In this document: piece after piece, positions 16,519 to 22,939 of the stretch
Numbering within the stretch: position 1 is the stretch's first letter
How the letters are laid out: every line of letters starts with the position of its first letter
Source of the DNA: Nitrospinaceae bacterium
Lineage (GTDB): Bacteria; Nitrospinota; Nitrospinia; Nitrospinales; Nitrospinaceae
DNA length: 64,000 nt
Assembly: GCA_028278405.1 (NCBI GenBank)
Contig: JANQEK010000030.1
Span: 1 to 64,000, forward strand
Direction of reading: 5' to 3'
Notes under the pieces: generated by a model
Seen by the model: only the letters and a program-made list of their open reading frames with translations
Told to the model about the DNA's origin: nothing
Databases searched by the model: none
Translations under genes and position numbers: made by a program

Positions 16519-17313
16519 ATGACCGACGATCAAGATCAAATACGACTCTCGATTTTCCTGGGAGTGTTGATATTGATGCTTGTTTTGGAAAGCCTCATTC
16601 CCCGTCACCCGACGGTGGATTCCAAACCTCGGCGTTTGCTGATCAACTTTTCCCTCACGGGTTTCAATGTCCTATTGGTCCGGTGGCTGCTGGGCGGAGC
16701 GGCTGTGGGTGTGGCGCATTTCGCCGGGCAACAGGGTTGGGGGCTGCTCAACTACCTCGATTGGCCCGTTGCGGTGGAAATGGCGGTGGGGGTGATTTTT
16801 CTGGACCTGATGATTTATATCCAGCATGTGGTGCTTCATATGATTCCATTTTTCTGGAGATTCCATAAAGTGCACCATTCCGATCTCGATTTAGATGTGT
16901 CCTCCGGATTCCGTTTTCATCCGCTCGAGATTCTGGGCTCGATGATTTACAAGCTGGGCCTCGTGGCCGCGTTGGGGCCGTCAGTCATGACAGTAGTGGT
17001 ATTTGAAGCGGTCCTCAGTGGAATGGCGCAATTCACCCATTCCAATATCAAGCTGCCTCTGGGTCTGGATCGTGTCCTCAGGTGGCTGTTCGTGACTCCG
17101 GACATGCACCGGATTCATCATTCGGTGGAGGTGAACGAGACCAACTCCAATTACGGGTTCAATTTGTCCATCTGGGACCGTCTGCTGGGGACCTATATTG
17201 CGGATGGTCTCAGGCCCCAGCCGGAGATCGTCATTGGTGTTCCCGAATACCGTTCGCCCCAGCAGGTATCCTTGGCCAAGCTTGTCATCATGCCCTTTCA
17301 AAGCACCCGCTAA
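16519..17313 (+). CDS. Sterol desaturase / fatty acid hydroxylase family protein
   Basis: A 264-residue integral membrane di-iron oxygenase of the FA_hydroxylase superfamily. The histidine clusters that bind the iron pair are visible: HVVLH near residue 103, HKVHHSDLD near 115, and HRIHHSVEVNETNSNYG near 196. At least four hydrophobic helices surround them. Bacterial members hydroxylate or desaturate lipids such as fatty acids, hopanoids or carotenoids; the substrate here cannot be told. It follows a small membrane protein gene and precedes two more small membrane proteins on the same strand. Confidence 0.9.
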   Translation: MTDDQDQIRLSIFLGVLILMLVLESLIPRHPTVDSKPRRLLINFSLTGFNVLLVRWLLGGAAVGVAHFAGQQGWGLLNYLDWPVAVEMAVGVIFLDLMIYIQHVVLHMIPFFWRFHKVHHSDLDLDVSSGFRFHPLEILGSMIYKLGLVAALGPSVMTVVVFEAVLSGMAQFTHSNIKLPLGLDRVLRWLFVTPDMHRIHHSVEVNETNSNYGFNLSIWDRLLGTYIADGLRPQPEIVIGVPEYRSPQQVSLAKLVIMPFQSTR

Positions 17314-17363
17314 CCTCAGCAGGATTTTTACCCAATTCCTGAAAAGATTGATAGAATGCCAGC

Positions 17364-17573
17364 ATGTCTGTAAGGTTTTACTGGATCAGTTTCCTGGTTG
17401 TCATGGGGTTGACCCTAATCATCAGTTGGGTCAAACAAACCCGGACGCGCAAGGAATTCTTAATGATATTGCTCAAGGTGACGCTGGGGTTTATCGGAAC
17501 CGGCCTCGCGTTGTGGGGTCTTTCCAATCTATTGGTTGCTCTGGGGATTTCGAAATCCGGTTTTATCTTTTGA
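17364..17573 (+). CDS. Small two-helix membrane protein
   Basis: A 69-residue protein with two hydrophobic helices (YWISFLVVMGLTLIISWV and FIGTGLALWGLSNLLVALG) joined by a basic loop KQTRTRKEF. The pattern fits a short inner-membrane protein with a cytoplasmic positive loop. No family recognised. It lies 50 bases after the desaturase gene and 33 bases before another small membrane protein, both on the same strand. Confidence 0.55.
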   Translation: MSVRFYWISFLVVMGLTLIISWVKQTRTRKEFLMILLKVTLGFIGTGLALWGLSNLLVALGISKSGFIF

Positions 17574-17606
17574 ACCCTGCCCTGTGTTTCCGACGGAGGT
17601 ATAAGG

Positions 17607-17825
17607 TTGGAGAATCTGGAATTTACACCTTTCATGCTGGTGGTGCTGTTTCTGGCTTTTCTGGTCATTTCGTATTTTATGGGGATGATGATTCACGCCG
17701 CCTGGATGCATGACGATCATCCTAAAATGAAACGGAACAGTCGGATGGCCTGGATTTTATGTATGGCAGCAGGGACGGGTATTACGGGGTGGTTGTTCGT
17801 CTACGGATATTACGTTAATTTTTAG
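17607..17825 (+). CDS. Small two-helix membrane protein
   Basis: A 72-residue protein starting at TTG with a GGAGG ribosome site about 9 bases upstream. Two hydrophobic segments (MLVVLFLAFLVISYFMGMM and AWILCMAAGTGITGWLFVYG) flank a polar loop HAAWMHDDHPKMKRNSR rich in His and Asp. The histidine-rich loop might bind metal, but that is conjecture. Likely cotranscribed with the preceding small gene. Confidence 0.6.
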   Translation: MENLEFTPFMLVVLFLAFLVISYFMGMMIHAAWMHDDHPKMKRNSRMAWILCMAAGTGITGWLFVYGYYVNF

Positions 17826-17925
17826 CGGCGAACCGCCGCAGGTGACTTAAAACCTGCTGTTGGCGAGAGTAACTTGTGGCATACGCCATTACGCCACAGC
17901 CAAATTTGCTCCGGGCCTTGCCCGG

Positions 17926-18276
17926 TTAACCGGCCAGGATATCGATGACCCTCTGACAATCGTTTTTGTAGGTCATGATATCGGATTTCTCCTGGTCGTC
18001 CAGATCGTCCTCCATATTTTCCTCAAGCATTTCGATCGCGTCGTTGAGTCCGCCGGCTGCAATATCCAACTCATATTCCGCCAGGGCGTAGATGGAGGGG
18101 TTGGTCCTTAATTTGTCATAGACCCGCGTGTAGCGGGTTTTATATTCCATGACTTCTTTCTTTTTGGATTCCGAAAGATCGTTCTTGAGCTCCATATTGA
18201 TATCCGAAATAGCGTCGTTCAGAGCCATTTTGATGGTTTCAATGTCTTTTGTGTTGATCGACGCAAGGGATTTCAT
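17926..18276 (-). CDS. Acidic helical protein of unknown function
   Basis: A 116-residue soluble protein, almost wholly predicted alpha-helix, with heptad-like charge patterns (KKKEVMEYKTRYTRVYDKL and AIEMLEENMEDDLDDQEK). The clean ATG is preceded by a GGAAGGAAAA site. No known family; the length suggests a small coiled-coil or four-helix protein. It lies downstream of hsp20 on the same strand but is separated from it by an intrinsic terminator. Confidence 0.6.
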   Translation of the reverse strand: MKSLASINTKDIETIKMALNDAISDINMELKNDLSESKKKEVMEYKTRYTRVYDKLRTNPSIYALAEYELDIAAGGLNDAIEMLEENMEDDLDDQEKSDIMTYKNDCQRVIDILAG

Positions 18277-18395
18277 TGATTTTCCTTCCTGATGAAGCAG
18301 AGCTATAAGAGATTCTTCGCCAGCCTGTCCGTCGGCAGGCCGCGTTATTGATCCAAAGTTTGACTTTACATTATATAACAGAAAACAATAAAAAA

Positions 18396-18423
18396 AACCC
18401 GCGTTCCCGAAGAAACGCGGGTT
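18396..18423 (-). terminator. Intrinsic terminator of hsp20
   Basis: A perfect 10-bp GC-rich stem (18396-18405 with 18414-18423) is followed on the minus strand by seven T. It begins 14 bases after the hsp20 stop. Confidence 0.88.
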
Positions 18424-18436
18424 GATTTTTTAGAGA

Positions 18437-18880
18437 TCAGGAACCAATGGCTACTTTGACCGTCTTTGGTTTGGCCTCTTCTTTCTTCGGCAGAACCAGC
18501 TTCAGGACTCCGTTGTCCAGTTTAGCGGAAATGTTGTCCTGATCGACGCCTTCGCCAATCGTGAAAGACCGCTCAAAGCTTCTGCGGCTGAACTCCTGCA
18601 TCCGGTAGTTCTTCTCTTCCTTCTCCTGGGACTCTTCAACGTGTCCCTTCAGCGTCATCCGGCCGTCCTTGATTTCAATCTCGATATCCTTTTCCGTCAG
18701 GCCGGGAACCTCAGCCGTCAGGGTAAAATTGTCCTTATTTTCAACAACATTGACTTTCAGTTGATCCGCGAAAACCTTACGGTCATCGAACGAAGTCCAA
18801 GGCCAAAAGTCGTTGAAAAAACGATCGGTATCAAAAAACCGATCCAAATGGGTTCTAGGCGCATATTTAACAATGTTCAT
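18437..18880 (-). CDS. Hsp20-family small heat-shock protein
   Basis: A 147-residue alpha-crystallin-type holdase chaperone. The sequence starts MNIVKYAPRTHLDRFFDTD, then has an alpha-crystallin domain from about residue 38 (VNVVENKDNFTLTAEVPGLT through GVLKLVLPKKEEAKPK), with the conserved A/G-x-L motif in NGVLKLVLP. The frame is open to 18937; the ATG at 18880 has AGGAGG directly upstream. A promoter and a palindrome in the leader suggest stress-controlled expression. Confidence 0.95.
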   Translation of the reverse strand: MNIVKYAPRTHLDRFFDTDRFFNDFWPWTSFDDRKVFADQLKVNVVENKDNFTLTAEVPGLTEKDIEIEIKDGRMTLKGHVEESQEKEEKNYRMQEFSRRSFERSFTIGEGVDQDNISAKLDNGVLKLVLPKKEEAKPKTVKVAIGS

Positions 18881-18920
18881 GATGATCCTCCTGGAATCAG
18901 TTTTAGAGTTAGATATTCCA

Positions 18921-18934
18921 GTTCGGTACCGAAC
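18921..18934. promoter_or_regulatory. Palindromic operator candidate in hsp20 leader
   Basis: GTTCGGTACCGAAC is a perfect 14-base palindrome. It lies just downstream of the predicted hsp20 transcription start and about 40 bases before the start codon. It differs from CIRCE, so a regulator other than HrcA is suggested. Confidence 0.5.
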
Positions 18935-18950
18935 CATCGTTTCTGATTAC

Positions 18951-18979
18951 TAAATAAAATGAAGGAAAGGCCGTGTCAA
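18951..18979 (-). promoter_or_regulatory. Sigma-70-like promoter of hsp20
   Basis: On the minus strand TTGACA (18979-18974) and TATTTA (18956-18951) are 17 bases apart. The predicted start is near 18944, about ten bases before the palindrome. Confidence 0.65.
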
Positions 18980-19077
18980 GGCAGGCGGCAAGAAAATGTG
19001 GCGGCTGGCGACCGAGGTTGGAAGGGGACTGTAAAATTGCTACTGCGCAGAATACTTAAATCTGTAGAGATCGCTCC

Positions 19078-19911
19078 CTAAGCTTGTCGTTTTCCGACAA
19101 AGGCCACATACAGGGCGGTTTCGTCCACCCCATCGATCCGCAGGAGTTTGTTGGCTTCGTCGTCAAAGAAGCCACAAGTGGTCATGATTGCCAGCCCCAA
19201 AGAGGTGCAGGAGAGATAGATGTTTTGACCGAGATGTCCGACATCGAGTAATACATACCGGTACCCGCGCTCGCCATACTTGAGTTTGGTTCGCTCCAGA
19301 ACACCGGAGATCAGGATTATTATGGAAGCCTGGCGAACGTGTTCCTGTCCGCAGCAAACTTCGCTGACAATTTCTGTGGGGTCGCCCGGGATCATCAATT
19401 CGATCTCATGATTTGGCACATTGTAATGATAGATTCCCGGCTCGATTCCGGAAACCTTGCGGACTGCAATATAGACCTCTGCCGGGTAGAGAGCTCCTCC
19501 CGAGGGAACGGCTCTTAAATGTTGTTGGAATTCGCTCGTTCCGGGCAGTCCTCCGGTGATCCCGTAACTTTGGTGCAGTATTTTGGAGAATTCTTCCAGG
19601 CTTAAATCGAGATCGGCAAAATCACGCACGCTTCTCCGGGATGAAATCACGTCATCAAATGTACGGTCCTTTTGAGGAATGGCCTCAATTTGGGGAAGCT
19701 TGATCCGTGGTGAAGTGGGGTATTGTTTGTAGGCCCTGGTCATGGCTTCCAAGTCGGCTTTGGAAAAATCAGCCAGAGGTATCATTTTTAGATCTTGAGC
19801 GGTCAAAGGGTGCATTTTGGTGTTTTCGTGATACAGCTCGGATAGGGAAGGAGTCGTCGGGTCCAGTACAGACTCCAGTGCGGGAATGGTGTGTGCTCTT
19901 ATTTTTGACAT
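19078..19911 (-). CDS. SagB-type azoline dehydrogenase (TOMM/LAP cluster)
   Basis: An FMN enzyme of the nitroreductase superfamily. Family members oxidise azolines to thiazole or oxazole rings in ribosomally made peptides. The 277-residue protein has the FMN-contacting start SSRRSVRDFADLDL near residues 90-103, the SagB-type SGGALYPAEVYIAV near 136-149, and VLLDVGHLGQNIYLSCTSLG near 222-241. The first ~85 residues are a family-typical lead-in. It is the last gene of a minus-strand run: precursor peptide, E1-like protein, YcaO, dehydrogenase. Its presence implies that the product carries aromatic azoles and not only azolines. Confidence 0.93.
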   Translation of the reverse strand: MSKIRAHTIPALESVLDPTTPSLSELYHENTKMHPLTAQDLKMIPLADFSKADLEAMTRAYKQYPTSPRIKLPQIEAIPQKDRTFDDVISSRRSVRDFADLDLSLEEFSKILHQSYGITGGLPGTSEFQQHLRAVPSGGALYPAEVYIAVRKVSGIEPGIYHYNVPNHEIELMIPGDPTEIVSEVCCGQEHVRQASIIILISGVLERTKLKYGERGYRYVLLDVGHLGQNIYLSCTSLGLAIMTTCGFFDDEANKLLRIDGVDETALYVAFVGKRQA

Positions 19912-19928
19912 AACAGATCTCTTTTCGA

Positions 19929-21308
19929 TTAAGGAAACATATGAGGATAAGGGTTAACTTCCTCCTCAGTGAGAGGTTGCTTTCTCAGTCCCATTTGACA
20001 TGGAACTTCATAAAGCCGTTTCCCTCCCAGATATCTGCGTGCATGATTAATATCCAGGGGTTGCATACCGGGTACCACTGCACGGATCACTTTAAACCCA
20101 GCTTCATCCACATCGGTCGTGGTCAGGTCTTTAACGATTACATCCAGATCTTTTTCATTTAGTTTGTTCACAAGATTTTGTACATTGGTCACCATGTTTT
20201 CATCGTATACATTTTTTATCTCCCCAATGGCAATCTGCTTTCCGGATGGATTGAAGAACTCTAAAGACTTACCGAGATCTGGGTCCACCGCATGAACCAG
20301 CGCATGAAGAATTATCGTATTGATATCGCTGTAATCTTTTTCTGGCTTGTACTCTTTTTCGTCCAAGGCATACCGTCCTATTCCCAACCATCCTAAACAC
20401 ACCTCCTCCACGGCCAACATGAGCGCTCTGTAGGGATTCAGATCTGCCGACATCCCAATGACCGTGTGGGGGAGGTGGCCGGCGGTGTTCCTCAGTAATA
20501 CCAGAATTACAGGAACCTCTGTATCTGATGGAATGAGATATGCTTGACATGTGACCGGTAAAATTGCCAATTCATTTAACAGGGATTGAATAAATGGATC
20601 GTCGACGGTAGCAAGATCAATCTCCAGGCAAGATAATTGATTTTGCCACATGATCATAAAAGCATCCCGTTCAATCACCTCAAGTATAGCTTTGTACATC
20701 GCTGGTGCGAGATTGGACCCACAAGCCAGGCCTGTGGATATAGGGTTGTGAGCTAGAGGTTCGTAAGCCGTGTCACAAAAATAAGGGATATAAACAAAGG
20801 AAGCCGGAACCAAAACCGGCCGGTCACGACTGATGGAATAAGCTGAAGTCCAGCGCAAAGGCGTGGATGCCGTAAGACGGGAGAAAGGAAAATCGGGTTC
20901 AGAATACTGTTTCTCGCTGAAAAGTGCGAAATCTGCCGGGTGAACGGCTTCGCCATCCAATTCGTTGTAGCTGGCCAAGATGAAATCTTCATAACTAAAA
21001 TGGGAGGGGCAGTAGCGCTCGATGCTTTCTCCCACCGCTTTCATGATGGCTCGTTTAGGGTCGATCGAGGCGGCATCCCCTTGATTCAGCATTTTCATAC
21101 CATTTAAGGCAAAAGAATTCGCGGGGTTGCTTCGGGCAAAATAGACCGATGGCTCATGGGCAGCCAAATCCTCAAATTCTACAGTTGAAATGATACCGGT
21201 ACGCTTGCTGACTAATCTTTTGACGGCTTGCAGGGCGTCCGTCAGGTTTCTGGGGGGATAATTTTTCAGGTTCTTGATGGAAAGATGAGCACTATCCGAG
21301 GTGATCAT
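19929..21308 (-). CDS. YcaO cyclodehydratase (TOMM/LAP cluster)
   Basis: ATP-dependent enzyme that activates backbone amides so Cys/Ser/Thr side chains cyclise to azolines. The 459-residue protein has the YcaO nucleotide-binding glutamate motifs KAVGESIERYCP, LEVIERDAFMIMW and VEEVCLGWLG. It ends NPYPHMFP, a Pro-rich C-terminus akin to the PxPxP tail needed for catalysis in azoline-forming YcaO proteins. The frame continues upstream to 21371, but the ATG at 21308 overlaps the stop of the E1-like gene (ATGA), so the two are translationally coupled. Azoline-type YcaO proteins work as a complex with such a partner. Confidence 0.94.
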   Translation of the reverse strand: MITSDSAHLSIKNLKNYPPRNLTDALQAVKRLVSKRTGIISTVEFEDLAAHEPSVYFARSNPANSFALNGMKMLNQGDAASIDPKRAIMKAVGESIERYCPSHFSYEDFILASYNELDGEAVHPADFALFSEKQYSEPDFPFSRLTASTPLRWTSAYSISRDRPVLVPASFVYIPYFCDTAYEPLAHNPISTGLACGSNLAPAMYKAILEVIERDAFMIMWQNQLSCLEIDLATVDDPFIQSLLNELAILPVTCQAYLIPSDTEVPVILVLLRNTAGHLPHTVIGMSADLNPYRALMLAVEEVCLGWLGIGRYALDEKEYKPEKDYSDINTIILHALVHAVDPDLGKSLEFFNPSGKQIAIGEIKNVYDENMVTNVQNLVNKLNEKDLDVIVKDLTTTDVDEAGFKVIRAVVPGMQPLDINHARRYLGGKRLYEVPCQMGLRKQPLTEEEVNPYPHMFP

Positions 21309-22423
21309 TGGCTTAATGAGAGGAGATCCCAAGCCTCGCGTTTTGGTTCTTTTAAATTGCAGGCGGGACAACGCGGCAGCCGCAGGACATCATGACCTTC
21401 TGCCAGAGGAGTTGTCGCTTCAAACTCGTAAAGCCGTCCAATGGTTTTAGGTGGCGCAAAGCCTGAAACAATCCGTGCCATTTCCAAAACAACTTGTTCC
21501 GCCAATGTCGACCATAAGGGGTTTAAAATACCTTCACTTTTTGATGAGTCGACTTGCTTTTGGTAGGCCAGATAACTCTCAAGTTCTGGTGCATTGGAAG
21601 CCAGGCGCTTTTCGTAGCACACATAACAGGCGGATTGCCAGGGTACGATCGTGGGTCCCATAACGCCTTTGGTTCCAGAAATGGATACATGCATCCAGCG
21701 GGTTTGGGTTTCGAGACAAGCCTCGTTAATGGCTTCGAAGGACCGGAAACCTGTTGTGTCCTGGCAGGCAATGAGGCAATCGACCTCTTTCAATTGGCCG
21801 ACGACTTCTTTATGGAGCTGAGATGGGTCCAACTCAGTTTTTTCGTTGAGGCCCTGGATTTCGGTCAGGGAACCGAAGCCCATACTTAGAAGACCCTGTT
21901 GAATCCGTTTTCTTATCCTATCAGAGCCGATTAAGACCACCCGCGCTTGATGTAATTGAGCGAGTGTCCCTATCGGGTCCAGCACAAAATGGGAAAAAAA
22001 CTGGATCTGGCTTTCATGCTTCTTAAGGAATTCCGGGGTTAGTGCAGGAGGAGGCGGGACAATCCCTTCCTGCAAAATACCGTTGGCACGCAGTATCTTG
22101 AGTAAAAAGGTAACCGTGGTGGGTAGATATTTTGGGTCACGGGCAGCAACAATCTCGTCGACTGTGCGCTGACCGTCTAATAAGTTGTGCAGGGATTGAA
22201 AAGTTTCAATGAACAGGGGATGTTTTAAGGTAAAAGAAAACTCTGCCCCACGCAATTGCAGTCGGTTCTCACCGAGGTCAACCAAAGTAACCCAGGGAGC
22301 CAGCCGTGGTTTTTGAGGTAACGGAACGGTGACATAATCTACCGCTGTAGAGGGATCTTCAGCCATGCACCCTGATTCCTTCCAATCGCTTTCTGGAAAT
22401 AATTGATCAACATTGAAAATCAA
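21305..22423 (-). CDS. TOMM precursor-binding E1-like protein (cyclodehydratase partner)
   Basis: The 372-residue partner that binds the leader peptide and presents it to YcaO. Residues ~25-115 look like a PqqD-type winged-helix recognition element (VDLGENRLQLRGAEFSFTLK to LKILRANGILQEG). A degenerate ThiF/E1 Rossmann segment follows (ARVVLIGSDRIRKRIQQGLL near 160). Two cysteine pairs that would hold zinc are present: CYVCYEKR near 264 and CPACN near 351. There is no sign of adenylation chemistry, as is usual in this family. The start is a TTG with a poor ribosome site; ATG at 22369 is an alternative. An intrinsic terminator lies just upstream. Confidence 0.88.
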   Translation of the reverse strand: MIFNVDQLFPESDWKESGCMAEDPSTAVDYVTVPLPQKPRLAPWVTLVDLGENRLQLRGAEFSFTLKHPLFIETFQSLHNLLDGQRTVDEIVAARDPKYLPTTVTFLLKILRANGILQEGIVPPPPALTPEFLKKHESQIQFFSHFVLDPIGTLAQLHQARVVLIGSDRIRKRIQQGLLSMGFGSLTEIQGLNEKTELDPSQLHKEVVGQLKEVDCLIACQDTTGFRSFEAINEACLETQTRWMHVSISGTKGVMGPTIVPWQSACYVCYEKRLASNAPELESYLAYQKQVDSSKSEGILNPLWSTLAEQVVLEMARIVSGFAPPKTIGRLYEFEATTPLAEGHDVLRLPRCPACNLKEPKREAWDLLSLSQ

Positions 22424-22446
22424 GAATCAATTACTTTGCAGAAATG

Positions 22447-22483
22447 AAAAAAAGGCATTACTCAGAGTCGAGTAATGCCTTTT
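22447..22483 (-). terminator. Intrinsic terminator between precursor and modification genes
   Basis: A perfect 14-bp stem (22450-22463 with 22470-22483, six-base loop) is followed on the minus strand by seven T. It lies 18 bases past the precursor stop and 24 bases before the E1-like gene. Partial read-through would give far more precursor transcript than enzyme transcript. Confidence 0.88.
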
Positions 22484-22500
22484 CTATTCAAAACTTGAGA

Positions 22501-22710
22501 TTAGCTGTCGCTTTGGTAGCAGGTGCAACAATAACAATAAGATATAGCAGTAGCCCGTCGTGGTGCTAACGTCTCCATAAGTGGATTGTGTGATTCCATG
22601 GCCAGTACATCTTCTTTGCTCAGGTTAAAATGTTTTTTGATCTCTTCAGAACTCATCGTTTCATTTGTAGACAGTTGTGCAATTGCCTCTTGAAAGTCTT
22701 GATGGACCAT
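22501..22710 (-). CDS. TOMM/LAP precursor peptide
   Basis: A 69-residue peptide with a helical, acidic leader (FQEAIAQLSTNETMSSEEIK and KEDVLAMESHNPLMETLAP), a basic RR, and a C-terminal core ISYCYCCTCYQSDS. The core holds four Cys, one Thr and three Ser, all substrates for azoline formation, spaced by Tyr. It lies at the head of the E1-like/YcaO/SagB operon and has a very strong GGGGGG ribosome site five bases ahead of ATG. No double-glycine motif is visible; the basic-Pro segment LAPRRATA is the likeliest processing zone. I do not recognise the family, and the core is unlike SagA or microcin B17. Confidence 0.85.
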   Translation of the reverse strand: MVHQDFQEAIAQLSTNETMSSEEIKKHFNLSKEDVLAMESHNPLMETLAPRRATAISYCYCCTCYQSDS

Positions 22711-22939
22711 AAATCCCCCCTATTTTTAGATTTAATTTTTACAAAAAACAGTAATCCAAACTCAAGTTTTATAAAAAAGCAGCCACTCAAAAACACTATA
22801 ATTACGGTAAATCGATTTTTGATCTTTTTACCAAAAAAGGATTACGTTGTCTACAAAAAAGTGTAATTGTAAGTCTATTTTTTCGCTATTCCTAAGTTTC
22901 TGTTTTATAATAGATTAAGCGGACAAGAATAGGTGTTTT
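22711..22939. other. Divergent AT-rich intergenic region between precursor and receptor genes
   Basis: About 230 very AT-rich bases hold the promoters of both divergent units. A TATAAT at 22906-22911 on the plus strand is the best -10 box; no convincing -35 is placed before it. No operator repeat is evident by eye. Confidence 0.45.
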
